Positions 1-10,852 of a DNA stretch of 64,000 nt are shown piece after piece. The position numbers and the translations under genes were made by a program. A model generated the notes under the pieces. It searched no databases. It was not told the DNA's origin and saw only the letters and a list, made by a program, of their open reading frames with translations. Origin of the DNA: Candidatus Woesearchaeota archaeon (lineage in GTDB: Archaea > Nanobdellota > Nanobdellia > Woesearchaeales > JABIAG01); assembly GCA_018653365.1 (NCBI GenBank), contig JABIAG010000003.1:62001-126000 (forward strand). Reading direction: 5' to 3'. How positions within the stretch are numbered: position 1 is the stretch's first letter; the number at the start of each line of letters is the position of its first letter.

Positions 1-3000
1 TAAATTGCGTATTTGTACCTTGTAGTATCGATTCCTTCTTTAATCACACAATTCTTTATGGTGGTAAAATTATATGCTCCGGAATTATTGATACCATACC
101 CCAAAGTTCCAGCATAACTATAATTGATTTCATAGCCAACACAGTCCAAAGTTATGTTGTTGGCAGCAATTGTAAAACAGGTTCCTGTGTTGTTAACGGA
201 TGCATTTAGGTTATAAATTGCATTTGAGATGTTAAGTTCACCACATTGACCAACATATTGGATGGCACTTTCGTCAACTGCATCTACTGTTAGAGTTCTT
301 AGTTCAGTTTCATTTACATTTCCACTTAAATCCTGTGAGTATGCTTTGAATGTGTGATCTCCTTCTGCTAAACCAGTATAATTAGCTTCAACATATTTTG
401 AAGTGGTATTTGCATATAATCCAAGAACTTCATCTGCGCTTAATGAACGATTAAAGATCATTACGTCGTCAATATATCCTTTCCAGAATTTTTCAGTTCC
501 ATCATCCCTTGCCCCGATATAAACATTTTCATCAGGTCTATCAAAAATATCTCCACTAAAAGTTCCAGAATTATCTTCTCCTCCATCAACATATATTGTC
601 TGAGTTGTACCATTATAAACTGCAACAACATGGTGCCATTTGTTGTCATCAACAGTTGTTGTTCCTTGAACTGCACCCGTACTTGAACCATCTTCTAAAA
701 CAAATCTTGGCTGATAAACTGCATTAGCATTAGCATCATAAATTGCTAGATACCATCCTCTATTGGTCTCAGCAGCATCAGTATCATATCTTGACACAAT
801 AGCATTCAGACCACTATTAGAAGTAATCGCAGGTCTCTTAATCCAAGTACTTATTGTCACTTCTTCGCTAAAATTAAGACTAGAATCTTGTCCAACATTC
901 ACGTAATCTCCAGTTCCATCAAAATATGTCGCATGCCCTAGTTTTCCAGATGCATTTATCAATGCATTTCCAATAAGTGAACCATTATTCCTTCCAGTGT
1001 AGTCTGTTGGGTCTCCTGAAGCGTTTACATCGTCCATTCTCCACCAACTAACAAGCGAATTATCAAAATCAATAAAAGTAGAAATATTACTTGTCTCATC
1101 AGCTGAACTTACATTAACATAAATCGAATCAACTGAAATCTCAGTAGCATTATCTTCTGTTGGTTCTTCAAAACTAATATTCGGCGCCGTTGTATCTGGT
1201 GTTTCCGCCGCTTCAATAGTCAAACTCCTAACCTCAGTCAAATTCTCATTCCCAGCAGAATCCTTAGCCGAAGCAAAATAAGTATAATCCCCAACAGACA
1301 AACCATCAGTTGCATTCAATGATTGATTAACATAAAGATACCATTGTGTAGAATTAAACTTATTTAAATTTGAAACATATTGTTGATAGACTTCATCTGC
1401 TGTTAATGAACGATTCCAGATACGGACTTCGTCTATATTTCCAATAATATGGGTTGCTCCACCAGTAGCATGTCCCCCAATCCAAAGGTCTCTTGTTCCC
1501 CAATTAGGAGTTGTTGGAAAAGAAGTAGAACCTATTGATGCCCCATTAACAAAAAGCTCACCATCTGTTCCATTATACTGAGCAACAATATTATACCAAT
1601 TTCCTGCAACCATCCCATGTGCCTTTGTATTAAACATATAACCCGCTCCCGTACCAACATAAAACTCTAAATTATTTGCACTAGCGTCATCTATTCTTAA
1701 TGTATAGCCTACATTAGACAATGTTTTACCAAAATAAACATCTCCTGCAGGTAATGTTTTTGGCTTAACCCATAAAGAAGTACTCATAGACTCACTAAAC
1801 ACAAAATCAGAATCATGGGCAACAATTATTGCATCTCCAACCCCATCATAAGTAAAACAATTCCCATATTTACAATTAGTAACATTAACAACTGGATTTC
1901 CAGTCAATGCCCCATTATTCCCATTCCCACTCATATCAACAACATGCGTATCATTCTCACCCAACGCACTAACATTATCAAAATTCATCATCAAAACTAA
2001 CGAATCATTAAACATCGTAAAATTAGTCCCATTCCAATTATACTTTACTTCATCAAGATTCAACTCACTAATTGAAACATTAATCTCAACAGAAGTATTT
2101 GTAGTACTCGAACCATTATCCAAAGTTGGAGAAAAAAAATCAATCAAAGGGAAAGTCTGATCAGTAACATTAACCCACATCAAACTAGAATTCAAATTAT
2201 TAGAACTATCATTAATTGTAATATTCAAATTATACAAACCTAATCCCAAAATAGTATTATTAACCAAAGTCCCCGAACAATTAATTGCAAAGTTCGTCGA
2301 ATCATTCACAGCAAAACAATCCAAAGCAGTCTCATCAGTCGCATTAATATTATAACTCAAAGCTGTGCCCTGAGCAATTGTTTGATTTGTTGGTGTTGAG
2401 TCTGTAAAATACGGAAGAGTTGTGTCAGGAATTTCAACTCCTGTACAATCATATCCTCCATCAGTAATAGTCCAATCATATGTGCCAATTAAAGTGTCAT
2501 TTCTAGCACTTGCACCCAAACAATATGTGGCAGTTCCTGCATGGAATGGTTCGGATGAACTCAGAGTATCTAATGCAGCCCAGCCAGTTAATAAATTGTC
2601 GTAATTAGTTGTTGATATTTGTGTAACATAAAGCATATTAGTAAAGTCTGTAACTCCTGAAACATTTAAACTTCCCAAATCTTGGTCAAATGAAGTTGCG
2701 CCCCGGAACATAGTGTTCATACTTGTTACTTTTGATGTGTCCCAATTAGTTAAAGGCTGGTTGAATGCTGGTGCTGATCGGAACATTTCTTGCATTCCTG
2801 TTGAGACATCTCCGAGATACCAATTACTCACATTCCCATTAAATGCTGTTGCTGAGTAGAACATTCTGTAGAAGTTTGCGTTGTTTGACCAGTTCATGTC
2901 TTTCATGCTTCCGTTGAAAGCGTGTGCGGATTGGAACATCGAAACTGTGGTTGTTACTTTTGATGTGTCCCAAGTGTGTATGTCTTGGTTGAATGAAGTT

Positions 3001-5276
3001 GCAGATAAAAACATGTTTTGCATGCTTATTGGACTCTCACCTAAATGCCAGTTTGTTACGTTTCCATTAAATGCTGGTGCAGATTGAAACATGCTTGCAA
3101 AATTTGTATTGCTTGACCAGTTCATGTCTTGCATGTTTCCATTGAAAGAGTCGGTTCCGTAAAACATTTGGTAGGTTGATGTTATTTTACTTGTGTCCCA
3201 TGTGTGTATGTCTTGGTTGAATGCATCTGCTTGTTCAAACATGTTTCGTAAAGTCGCAGCTCCAATTGTCCAATTATCAACATTTCCATTGAATGCAGAA
3301 GCATAAGTAAACATGTTTGCAAGATTAGTATTGCTTGAAAAGTTCATATTACTCATATCTCCATTGAAAGCATCACAACCATAAAACATTTGATATGATG
3401 TTGTTACATTTGAAACATCCCACCCTGTAAGGTTTGAATTAAAACTATCTGCTTGATAAAACATATAAGATAAATCTGTAACTGCGGACATATCCCAGTT
3501 ACTTATATTAGGTATTGTTGATACGCCACTAGTTCTAAATGCATTAATAAAAGAGGTTGTCCCACTTGTGTTTAAAATATCTGTTGTAGAAATATTTAAA
3601 TTAGTACATCCATAAAAATATCCTCCTGAAGAACCCAGTGTGAGATTTCCCCATTGACTTATATTGATTAATTTAAGCCTGTCTCCTCCATTATTAAAAC
3701 TAAAACCATCAAGTGTTCCAGAAATATTAATCTGATAAATCCCTCCTGAATCATAGCTGTGAGTTACTTCTGCTTGATTGTATTCTGTAATTGTATCAGT
3801 ACTTCCATCTCCCCAATCAACTTCAAAATCATAATTCCCTCCATTAATTAATGGGAGTCTGACAGAAGTTGCATCACTTGAACCAGATGACGTTTTTGAA
3901 GTATCCCAAGTAGAAATAAAATCGGTTATAGAAACTGGATCAACAATATAATCAAACTCTACAGCTGAATCAACAACTTTTAAGTCAAATGTATCTTCAG
4001 TTCCATTTAGCTCAGTCAAATACTTTTTATACTCTTTATCTTCTGAAACATTTTCAAAAGTTATTAACAATACATCAGAACCTTGTGAATAAACTTCTAC
4101 TGTGGCGCTCCCATTTGATTTTGCATATATTGTAATGTCTCTTGTATTGTCTAATTCTTCTTCAAAGGTTACTCTTACGTATTCTCCATCATCAACTGTA
4201 ACCCAATTATCATCTTGTGCTTGTACAATATCGTAAATATCTGCAATAAATTCTTTGTTAGAATCTAAATGTTGGGCAGAACTAATTTCAATAATCAATG
4301 AATAACTCTGATTAGATAAATGTGGAACCACCCATTCAAGGTAGTCATATAATCCATTGTTGTTTGTATCATTTGCGGTATAACTTACCTCTTCCTTTCC
4401 ACCATTTACATTCCAATATAGCTTAACTCTATCTAATTCACTAATTTCATTAGGTAAATTTGTAAATGCTGTTACATTGGTGTAATGTGGTAAATCTGGA
4501 CCAACAATCAGGATCTCTTTTCCATTTGTAACAACTTCTTCTTCAGAATATGGTGCTTCGGTAAAGTATTCGGTTATTAATTCATCTTCAGGGGTCAGTT
4601 CTTCTGTTTTCTTTTTCTTTTTCGCTTTACTTTTTGCTGCCCCAAATTCTTTTTCTTGACCTTTTTTATTTGTAATTACATTTTGTGCATTAGTTGGTAA
4701 TGTAACAGTTACATTTTTGTTTTTATTTACCTTAATTTTTTGTTCCCATTTCACTAATTTATTTATCCTGGCAGAATGTTGTGTTGTTGTTATGGTTTCA
4801 TCTTCGGTGGTTATTGTGTTGTTTGTGGTTATGTTAATGGAACTATAATTTCCACTTGTAATTGGATCTTTAGAATAAACAATTGAATTAAGAACGTACT
4901 CAACCTCGCCCTCGATTTCGTGTCTGATCAAATACTTATTTTTTTTCAACTCCAAATTACAGGTTTCCACACAATAAGAATCAAAGCTAACACTTTCGCT
5001 ATTAACACTAAACTCATTTATTAAATAAAAATCAGTTCCCTTAACCAAATAACTTCTTACTAACCCCGTTCCATTTGCCATTCCACTTACTGCCACGCCC
5101 CCTAATGAAGTGCTAACTTGTGGCGTCCATAAATATACTGAACTTTCATCAAACGTTTTATCAATATTATCTTGATAGCCTCCCGTCACCATTCCAGTTA
5201 TTCCTGTTCCAAATCCGATCCCAATTATCACTAAACAAAACATTACTAGTATCCAGTGTTCGGCAGTTCTATTCAT
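1..5276 (-). CDS. Giant surface/adhesin-like protein, 3' end truncated by window edge: N-terminal membrane anchor, PKD-like region, BspA/DUF285-type repeats, two LamG-like domains
   Basis: Continuous open frame on the minus strand from ATG at 5276 (MNRTAEHWILVMFCLVIIGIGFGTGITGMVTGG...), repeats such as MFYGCDAFNGDMS/MFQSAPAFNGNVTNW, and two copies of LWVKP/ISTWIKRP...GYIDDVMIFNRSLSADE LamG-type segments. Absent from the ORF track because no stop lies in the window. Confidence 0.85.
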   Translation of the reverse strand, partial: MNRTAEHWILVMFCLVIIGIGFGTGITGMVTGGYQDNIDKTFDESSVYLWTPQVSTSLGGVAVSGMANGTGLVRSYLVKGTDFYLINEFSVNSESVSFDSYCVETCNLELKKNKYLIRHEIEGEVEYVLNSIVYSKDPITSGNYSSINITTNNTITTEDETITTTQHSARINKLVKWEQKIKVNKNKNVTVTLPTNAQNVITNKKGQEKEFGAAKSKAKKKKKTEELTPEDELITEYFTEAPYSEEEVVTNGKEILIVGPDLPHYTNVTAFTNLPNEISELDRVKLYWNVNGGKEEVSYTANDTNNNGLYDYLEWVVPHLSNQSYSLIIEISSAQHLDSNKEFIADIYDIVQAQDDNWVTVDDGEYVRVTFEEELDNTRDITIYAKSNGSATVEVYSQGSDVLLITFENVSEDKEYKKYLTELNGTEDTFDLKVVDSAVEFDYIVDPVSITDFISTWDTSKTSSGSSDATSVRLPLINGGNYDFEVDWGDGSTDTITEYNQAEVTHSYDSGGIYQINISGTLDGFSFNNGGDRLKLINISQWGNLTLGSSGGYFYGCTNLNISTTDILNTSGTTSFINAFRTSGVSTIPNISNWDMSAVTDLSYMFYQADSFNSNLTGWDVSNVTTSYQMFYGCDAFNGDMSNMNFSSNTNLANMFTYASAFNGNVDNWTIGAATLRNMFEQADAFNQDIHTWDTSKITSTYQMFYGTDSFNGNMQDMNWSSNTNFASMFQSAPAFNGNVTNWHLGESPISMQNMFLSATSFNQDIHTWDTSKVTTTVSMFQSAHAFNGSMKDMNWSNNANFYRMFYSATAFNGNVSNWYLGDVSTGMQEMFRSAPAFNQPLTNWDTSKVTSMNTMFRGATSFDQDLGSLNVSGVTDFTNMLYVTQISTTNYDNLLTGWAALDTLSSSEPFHAGTATYCLGASARNDTLIGTYDWTITDGGYDCTGVEIPDTTLPYFTDSTPTNQTIAQGTALSYNINATDETALDCFAVNDSTNFAINCSGTLVNNTILGLGLYNLNITINDSSNNLNSSLMWVNVTDQTFPLIDFFSPTLDNGSSTTNTSVEINVSISELNLDEVKYNWNGTNFTMFNDSLVLMMNFDNVSALGENDTHVVDMSGNGNNGALTGNPVVNVTNCKYGNCFTYDGVGDAIIVAHDSDFVFSESMSTSLWVKPKTLPAGDVYFGKTLSNVGYTLRIDDASANNLEFYVGTGAGYMFNTKAHGMVAGNWYNIVAQYNGTDGELFVNGASIGSTSFPTTPNWGTRDLWIGGHATGGATHIIGNIDEVRIWNRSLTADEVYQQYVSNLNKFNSTQWYLYVNQSLNATDGLSVGDYTYFASAKDSAGNENLTEVRSLTIEAAETPDTTAPNISFEEPTEDNATEISVDSIYVNVSSADETSNISTFIDFDNSLVSWWRMDDVNASGDPTDYTGRNNGSLIGNALINASGKLGHATYFDGTGDYVNVGQDSSLNFSEEVTISTWIKRPAITSNSGLNAIVSRYDTDAAETNRGWYLAIYDANANAVYQPRFVLEDGSSTGAVQGTTTVDDNKWHHVVAVYNGTTQTIYVDGGEDNSGTFSGDIFDRPDENVYIGARDDGTEKFWKGYIDDVMIFNRSLSADEVLGLYANTTSKYVEANYTGLAEGDHTFKAYSQDLSGNVNETELRTLTVDAVDESAIQYVGQCGELNISNAIYNLNASVNNTGTCFTIAANNITLDCVGYEINYSYAGTLGYGINNSGAYNFTTIKNCVIKEGIDTTRYKYAI

Positions 5277-5403
5277 CTTTTAATTTATCCAGAGCTTTTA
5301 GTTTCATATAATCAGAAAGAGACAGGCCTAGCTTATTGGCTCGTTTTAATATTTCTTCTTTGTGTTCTTTAGATAGGTAAACATCTATCTTTACTTTGTG
5401 CAT
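5269..5403 (-). CDS. Small ribbon-helix-helix-like protein (44 aa)
   Basis: MHKVKIDVYLSKEHKEEILKRANKLGLSLSDYMKLKALDKLKDE; overlaps the start of the surface protein gene (ATGAATAG); TATA-like TTTATAAA at 5427-5434. Confidence 0.6.
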   Translation of the reverse strand: MHKVKIDVYLSKEHKEEILKRANKLGLSLSDYMKLKALDKLKDE

Positions 5404-5426
5404 GTAGACTACATGCTGTCTGCATG
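5400..5426. promoter_or_regulatory. Palindromic operator-like site GCATGTAG-A-CTACATGC plus extra TGCATG half-site
   Basis: Perfect 8+1+8 inverted repeat between the TATA box and start codon of the RHH-like ORF. Confidence 0.45.
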
Positions 5427-5560
5427 TTTATAAAGTTTGCTAAAAATAACAACATTTATAACAAAAATCTTAGATTTTTGGGATAGATGTTCCGAAAATT
5501 TGTCTCATTTTCGATACATTTATATTATTTTAACCCTAAAATGGTTTTGAAGGGGTGAGA

Positions 5561-6787
5561 ATGTATACTAATATTACTAAAGTTATTGCTAGAGAAATCC
5601 TAGATTCTAGAGGCACTCCCACTATTGAGGTTGATTTGTTCTCCAAAAAGATTAAAGCTACTGCTTCTGTCCCTTCTGGTGCTTCTGTTGGTATTCATGC
5701 TGCTTTAGAACTTAGAGATCATGAACAGCGTTATTTTGGTAAGGGTGTTAAAAAAGCAGTTGCTAACGTTAATACAATAATCTTTCCAGCGATTAAAGGA
5801 ATGTCTTGTTTTAATCAGAAGGCATTGGACAATTTTTTAATTACTTTAGATGGCACGCCTAATAAAGCTATATTGGGTGCTAATGCTATTTTGGCGGTAA
5901 GTCTTGCCAATGCACGTTTGGCATCAAAAATAAAAAATATTCCTTTATACAAACATATTTCAAAATTAGCTCAAACAAAACCTCGTCTTCCCACTCCATT
6001 CTTCAACGTTATCAATGGGGGAAAACATTCTGATTCTAAACTTGCTATTCAAGAATTCATGATTGTTCCTAAATCAAAATCATTTAAACAAGCCTTGAGG
6101 ATGGGTTCTGAAACATATCATATGTTGAAACACATTTTAGAAAAAAGGGGGGCAAACTCCACTAATGTGGGTGATGAGGGGGGTTTTGTTCCTAACATAG
6201 CAACAACTTCTCAAGCATTAAGACTTTTAACTAAGGCTATTAAAGCTGCAGGTTATGAAGGAAAAATAAAAATTGCAATGGATGCAGCGGCAACATCTTT
6301 TTTTAAAAGGGGTAAGTATAAAATTGATAAGAGAACGCTAACAAAAGATAAACTAGTCCAAAAGTATCGAAGAATGTTATTAAAATACCCAATTATTTCT
6401 TTAGAAGATCCTTTTTATGAAGAAGACTTCATTTCTTTTGCAAAGCTAACCAAACTTGTTGGTAAGAGTGTTCAAATTGTTGGTGATGATTTATTAGTTA
6501 CTAACATTGAAAGGATGGAAACAGCGATTAAAGCCAAATCTTGTAATTGTCTTTTACTAAAAGTAAACCAAATAGGAACTTTAACAGAAGCCATCAACGC
6601 ATTCAAACTAGCTAAAAAACAACGCTGGAATGTTATGGTCTCGCATCGTTCTGGTGAAACTGAAGATTCGTTCATTGCAGATCTTGTTGTTGGATTGGGT
6701 GCTGGTCAAATCAAGTCTGGAGCGCCCTGTCGATCAGAACGCCTAGCAAAATACAATCAATTATTGAGGATTGAGGAAGAATTATGA
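5561..6787 (+). CDS. eno: Enolase (phosphopyruvate hydratase)
   Basis: YTNITKVIAREILDSRGTPTIEVD, SLEDPFYEEDF, VSHRSGETEDSFIADLVVG. Confidence 0.95.
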   Translation: MYTNITKVIAREILDSRGTPTIEVDLFSKKIKATASVPSGASVGIHAALELRDHEQRYFGKGVKKAVANVNTIIFPAIKGMSCFNQKALDNFLITLDGTPNKAILGANAILAVSLANARLASKIKNIPLYKHISKLAQTKPRLPTPFFNVINGGKHSDSKLAIQEFMIVPKSKSFKQALRMGSETYHMLKHILEKRGANSTNVGDEGGFVPNIATTSQALRLLTKAIKAAGYEGKIKIAMDAAATSFFKRGKYKIDKRTLTKDKLVQKYRRMLLKYPIISLEDPFYEEDFISFAKLTKLVGKSVQIVGDDLLVTNIERMETAIKAKSCNCLLLKVNQIGTLTEAINAFKLAKKQRWNVMVSHRSGETEDSFIADLVVGLGAGQIKSGAPCRSERLAKYNQLLRIEEEL

Positions 6788-7548
6788 GATCAAAAGAACT
6801 TAAGATTGCAATTAAGGCTGCAAGAGCTGCTGGAAGAATAACTTCAAAGTATTTTAAAAAAGAACTTACCATTTCTCATAAGGAAAAGAAGGAGATTGTA
6901 ACTAATGTTGATAAGGAATCTGAAAAAAAGATAATACATATAATTCAAAAATCATTTCCCTCTCATTCTATTTGGAGTGAGGAACGTCCAGAATTAAAAC
7001 AAAAATCAGATTATAGGTGGGTTATTGATCCCGTGGATGGTACTTTAAATTATGCTCATAAACTCCCCTTCTATTCTATCTCTATTGGTTTAGAATATAA
7101 AAAGAAACCGGTTGTTGCAGTCATTTATGTTCCTGCTCTTAATCTTTTATTTCACGCAGAGAAGGGAAAGGGAGCGTTTCTAAACAACAAACCTATTCAT
7201 GTAACAAAAACTTCACAAGATCTTCTTTATTTTGTTAGTACCAATGTTTTTTGTAATGTTGCACTAATGAAACTGTTAAGAACTGATCTAATTAACAGAG
7301 CGCTTCACATTAGGAGTTTGGGTTCGGCTGCTCTGGAATTTGGATTGGTTGCGAGTGGTAAGGCTAATGCTGCTTTTGAGTATGGGATTAAACCCGGGGA
7401 TATTGCTGCAGGAATACTGCTGGTTAAAGAGGCAGGGGGAAAGGTAGTTAATATTAATGGAAAACCTGCAACTTCTCGAGATAAGAATATTATTGCAACT
7501 AATTCACTTTCGCATCTAAAACAGTTTAAGGTCATAAAGAAAAAATGA
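6784..7548 (+). CDS. Inositol monophosphatase/FBPase-type phosphatase
   Basis: WVIDPVDGTLNYAHKLPFYSISIGL and downstream KPGDIAAG motif. Confidence 0.9.
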   Translation: MRSKELKIAIKAARAAGRITSKYFKKELTISHKEKKEIVTNVDKESEKKIIHIIQKSFPSHSIWSEERPELKQKSDYRWVIDPVDGTLNYAHKLPFYSISIGLEYKKKPVVAVIYVPALNLLFHAEKGKGAFLNNKPIHVTKTSQDLLYFVSTNVFCNVALMKLLRTDLINRALHIRSLGSAALEFGLVASGKANAAFEYGIKPGDIAAGILLVKEAGGKVVNINGKPATSRDKNIIATNSLSHLKQFKVIKKK

Positions 7549-9050
7549 AACCAGTTGTATTAGTAATACTTGATGGATGGGGAATAAGTAAATACAAGAA
7601 GGGTAATGCTCTAAAAGCGGGTAAGACTCCATTCATTACTAAGTTAAGAAAAACAGATCCCACAAGTAAGCTGAAGTGTTTTGGTCAGTATGTTGGTCTT
7701 CCTAAAGGATTTCAGGGTAATTCAGAAGTGGGCCATATTAATATCGGAGCAGGAAGGATTGTTTCGCAAATGCTTGAAATCATAAACAAGAAAATAAAGG
7801 ACAAATCTTTTTTTCATGATAAACAAATCTTGCAAGCAATTAAGAATTGTAAAAAGTATAACTCAACCCTTCATTTGATGGGGATGCTTTCTGATAAAGG
7901 AGTCCATTCCCATCAAGCTCATTTATTTGCGTTATTAAAACTTGCTAAACAGCATAATTTAACTGATGTGAAGATTCATGTTTTTACAGATGGTAGAGAT
8001 TGTCTTCCCAAATCTGCACTAACTTATATTTCTCAACTAAACAACCAACTAAAATCCTTTCCAGGAGAGATCGCCACTATTTCTGGCAGATATTATGCAA
8101 TGGATCGAGATAAACGATGGAATAGAACTGAAAAAGCTTACAACGCAATCATTAATGCTCGGGGAAAACATGATTCAACTCCTAAAAAGGCAGTGCAGTC
8201 ATCTTACAAGAAAGGGATTACTGATGAATTTATCTTACCAACGGTTCTGAATGGTTATAATGGAGTCAATAAGAAAGATTCGCTAATCTTTTTCAACTAT
8301 CGTTTAGATCGTGCTAGACAATTAACTCATGCGATTACTGATACTTTTTTCAAACACTTCAAAAGAAGAAAAGTTAAATTATTTTTCACTGCGTTCACAC
8401 CTTATTATAAAGGAATTTTGGGAAAGATTGCTTTTCGTGAACCTAAGATTCCAAATAATCTTGGGGCAGTTCTTGCTAAACATAGATTAAAGCAGTTTCG
8501 TATTGCAGAAACTGAAAAATATGCTCACGTAACGTTTTTCTTTAACAGCGAGAAAGAAAAACCTTTCAAACGTGAAACAAGATATATCATTCCTTCTCCC
8601 AAAGTTGCAACATATGATCTTAAACCTGAAATGTCTGCAAATAAAATAACAAAAAAGCTTGTTAGCGTGATCAACAACGATTTTTATGATGTAATAATTG
8701 TGAATTATGCTAATGCTGATATGGTTGGACACACGGGTAAGCTCAACGCAGCTCTAAAAGCAGTAAATACTGTCGATTCTTGTGTTAAGCAGGTTGTTGA
8801 GGCAGTAAAAAAACAAAATGGTACCACAATAATTGCTGCAGATCATGGGAATTGTGAAGAAATGATTGAACCTAAGACAAATAAAGTTTGTACATCACAT
8901 TCTTTGAATCCGGTTTATTGTACGATTGTTTCTCAAAATGTTAAGCGTTTACGTGATGGTGTTTTGGCAGATATTGCCCCCACTCTGTTAGAAATTCTTA
9001 AGATTAAAAAACCTAAACAAATGACTGGAAAATCACTAATTATGGGATGA
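7545..9050 (+). CDS. gpmI: 2,3-bisphosphoglycerate-independent phosphoglycerate mutase
   Basis: VILDGWGISKYKKGNA, GNSEVGHINIGAGR, HVFTDGRDCLPKSA, ADHGNCEEM. Confidence 0.93.
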   Translation: MKPVVLVILDGWGISKYKKGNALKAGKTPFITKLRKTDPTSKLKCFGQYVGLPKGFQGNSEVGHINIGAGRIVSQMLEIINKKIKDKSFFHDKQILQAIKNCKKYNSTLHLMGMLSDKGVHSHQAHLFALLKLAKQHNLTDVKIHVFTDGRDCLPKSALTYISQLNNQLKSFPGEIATISGRYYAMDRDKRWNRTEKAYNAIINARGKHDSTPKKAVQSSYKKGITDEFILPTVLNGYNGVNKKDSLIFFNYRLDRARQLTHAITDTFFKHFKRRKVKLFFTAFTPYYKGILGKIAFREPKIPNNLGAVLAKHRLKQFRIAETEKYAHVTFFFNSEKEKPFKRETRYIIPSPKVATYDLKPEMSANKITKKLVSVINNDFYDVIIVNYANADMVGHTGKLNAALKAVNTVDSCVKQVVEAVKKQNGTTIIAADHGNCEEMIEPKTNKVCTSHSLNPVYCTIVSQNVKRLRDGVLADIAPTLLEILKIKKPKQMTGKSLIMG

Positions 9051-10647
9051 ATTGATTTAGTTCAATTTCAGGATCTGTTTTAATTGCGAGTAAAATTTCA
9101 TAGAATGGGATCTCTTCTTTAAAGTCAAGTTTTTTGCAGGCTTTGGCATACAGTTTAAAATAAGTCAACAATGTGTGATGCTTTAAGTGTTTAATTAACC
9201 TTTTTAGATCTTGCACTTCAAAAAAAACATGGGTATTCGGATCAAAAAGGTTTTTTACCGCTTCTTTTTCAGTGATTAATGAATAATCCTCGGTTGCATC
9301 GTCTAATTCTTCAATAAGACTTAAATCTCCATTAAAGCAGGTGGCTTTTTCTTCAAGTTCATGTAATAATATCAAGAACATTATTTTATATCCTGCATAA
9401 TGTAATTGTCCTCTTTGATTATAGGCTTCATCAACAGATTTTTTCCCACTCTGTACTTGTTGTAAGATTCTTTTTAAGTTGACTTTTTTAAGATGGTTTG
9501 AAGGTGTTATCAGTCTTGAATTGCTGTTTATCACAATGTTTCTTCCTTCAATTGTTAAGGGATGGGATTCATATGTGTCTACGGTTATGGTTTTAATTAA
9601 GGACAGGGCTTCAGCTATTCCTTCCGATTTTAGATGTGAAAACAGTCTTTGTATTTTTTTTGTTTTTTGTTTTTTTAATGAAGTGTCGTATAAATGTCCT
9701 AATTCATGAAATGCAGTTGCTTCAAAATCTGTTGGGGGAATTCCGGTTCCTACAATTTTATTTGCAACTAGTTGTAAAGCACTAAAATCTAGTTTGATGA
9801 AAATTTCTATTAAGTCTTGATCAATTTTGTAATAATAACCTGCTCTTTTTGCTAAGTTTCCTATGTATAAATTTATTTTTAGGTCTTGAATTATAAGTTC
9901 GGGATTTTTTTCTATTAATGTGATAAAATGATCAGTTAAAGTTTTTAGTATTGTATGGTCTAAATCATCTTCTGGCTTATCATAAACTAATAATCTCGAA
10001 AATAAGTATGCTGGCTCTACATAATCTCTCTCAGATTCGATTAGATCTTCGTCTGAAGGATCAAGGTTTGCGTCTTCTTTGTCTAATTCGTCTTCTGCAA
10101 TATATTCTTTTTCTCTATCAATAAACTCTTTTCTTAGTTTTTTTGTGTATATGTCACGTTCATGTAAGTAATCTACATCTAAGTCTTCTCGTTCAATTAG
10201 CTTAGATATTTGGTCGCCTAATATTGAGGTCAAAATTTGACCATTTACTTTGTTTCTTTTTGAGTGAAAGAGTCCAGTGGCGTTTAAAATAATGTGATTT
10301 CCATTAATTTTTTTTACCACTTTGTATTTTTTATGGGATTGTAATAGAAAACCAATTTTTTTGTGGGGGTGGTTTATGATGGTATCTTTTATGTTTTGGC
10401 TTCTTAAGTAATGGTTAATTTTTAAAAAACAATATTGGAGTCGAGTTTGTTCTTTTTCAGTAAGTGTTGAGTGTGTTTCTCTTATTATGCTTGATGTTAT
10501 TTTGTTAAGCTGTTTGTATGCTTTTGTCTCTTTTTTGTATCTTTCTAGGTGAGACAAATATTTTTTGAGTTCTTTTATGTGTGGTACGTTTTTTTCTCTT
10601 AAGATTTGTGTGGCTTCTCGGATTATGGTACGTATTTTGTTTTGCAT
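9040..10647 (-). CDS. Uncharacterised protein with HExxH metallopeptidase-like motif
   Basis: 535 aa ORF; FEATAFHELGHLYDTS motif. Confidence 0.65.
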   Translation of the reverse strand: MQNKIRTIIREATQILREKNVPHIKELKKYLSHLERYKKETKAYKQLNKITSSIIRETHSTLTEKEQTRLQYCFLKINHYLRSQNIKDTIINHPHKKIGFLLQSHKKYKVVKKINGNHIILNATGLFHSKRNKVNGQILTSILGDQISKLIEREDLDVDYLHERDIYTKKLRKEFIDREKEYIAEDELDKEDANLDPSDEDLIESERDYVEPAYLFSRLLVYDKPEDDLDHTILKTLTDHFITLIEKNPELIIQDLKINLYIGNLAKRAGYYYKIDQDLIEIFIKLDFSALQLVANKIVGTGIPPTDFEATAFHELGHLYDTSLKKQKTKKIQRLFSHLKSEGIAEALSLIKTITVDTYESHPLTIEGRNIVINSNSRLITPSNHLKKVNLKRILQQVQSGKKSVDEAYNQRGQLHYAGYKIMFLILLHELEEKATCFNGDLSLIEELDDATEDYSLITEKEAVKNLFDPNTHVFFEVQDLKRLIKHLKHHTLLTYFKLYAKACKKLDFKEEIPFYEILLAIKTDPEIELNQFIP

Positions 10648-10693
10648 ACGTTTTTTTGGGGGTTGTGTCTATTTATATTTTTTGTATTTGGTT

Positions 10694-10852
10694 CTGTCGT
10701 CGTAAGATTTATTCTTTACGACGTATAACTCGTCATATTCCTGTTTCTGTCGTCGTATGGACTTTTCTTTACGACGTATAAATCAATTTTATGTTTTTCT
10801 ATCCGTCGATAAATCTTTTCTTTACGACGTATAACCTCTTGATTGCGTTCTA
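10694..10852 (+). repeat. Three 53-bp-period tandem hairpin repeats (possible ncRNA or operator array)
   Basis: TTCTTTACGACGTATAA recurs at 53-bp spacing; first copy forms CGTCGTAA...TTACGACG stem. Confidence 0.6.

Noticed and set aside
461-691. 76-aa minus-strand ORF in track
   Set aside because: Lies in another frame of the long 1..5276 minus-strand surface protein and is low-complexity; judged spurious
10581-10781. 66-aa plus-strand ORF
   Set aside because: Spans the antisense start of the HExxH gene and the hairpin repeats; no plausible protein features
10694-10852. Possible mini CRISPR array
   Set aside because: Only three units, the middle and left arms of the repeat diverge, intervening segments are ~18 nt, and no cas genes are present; better described as hairpin repeats
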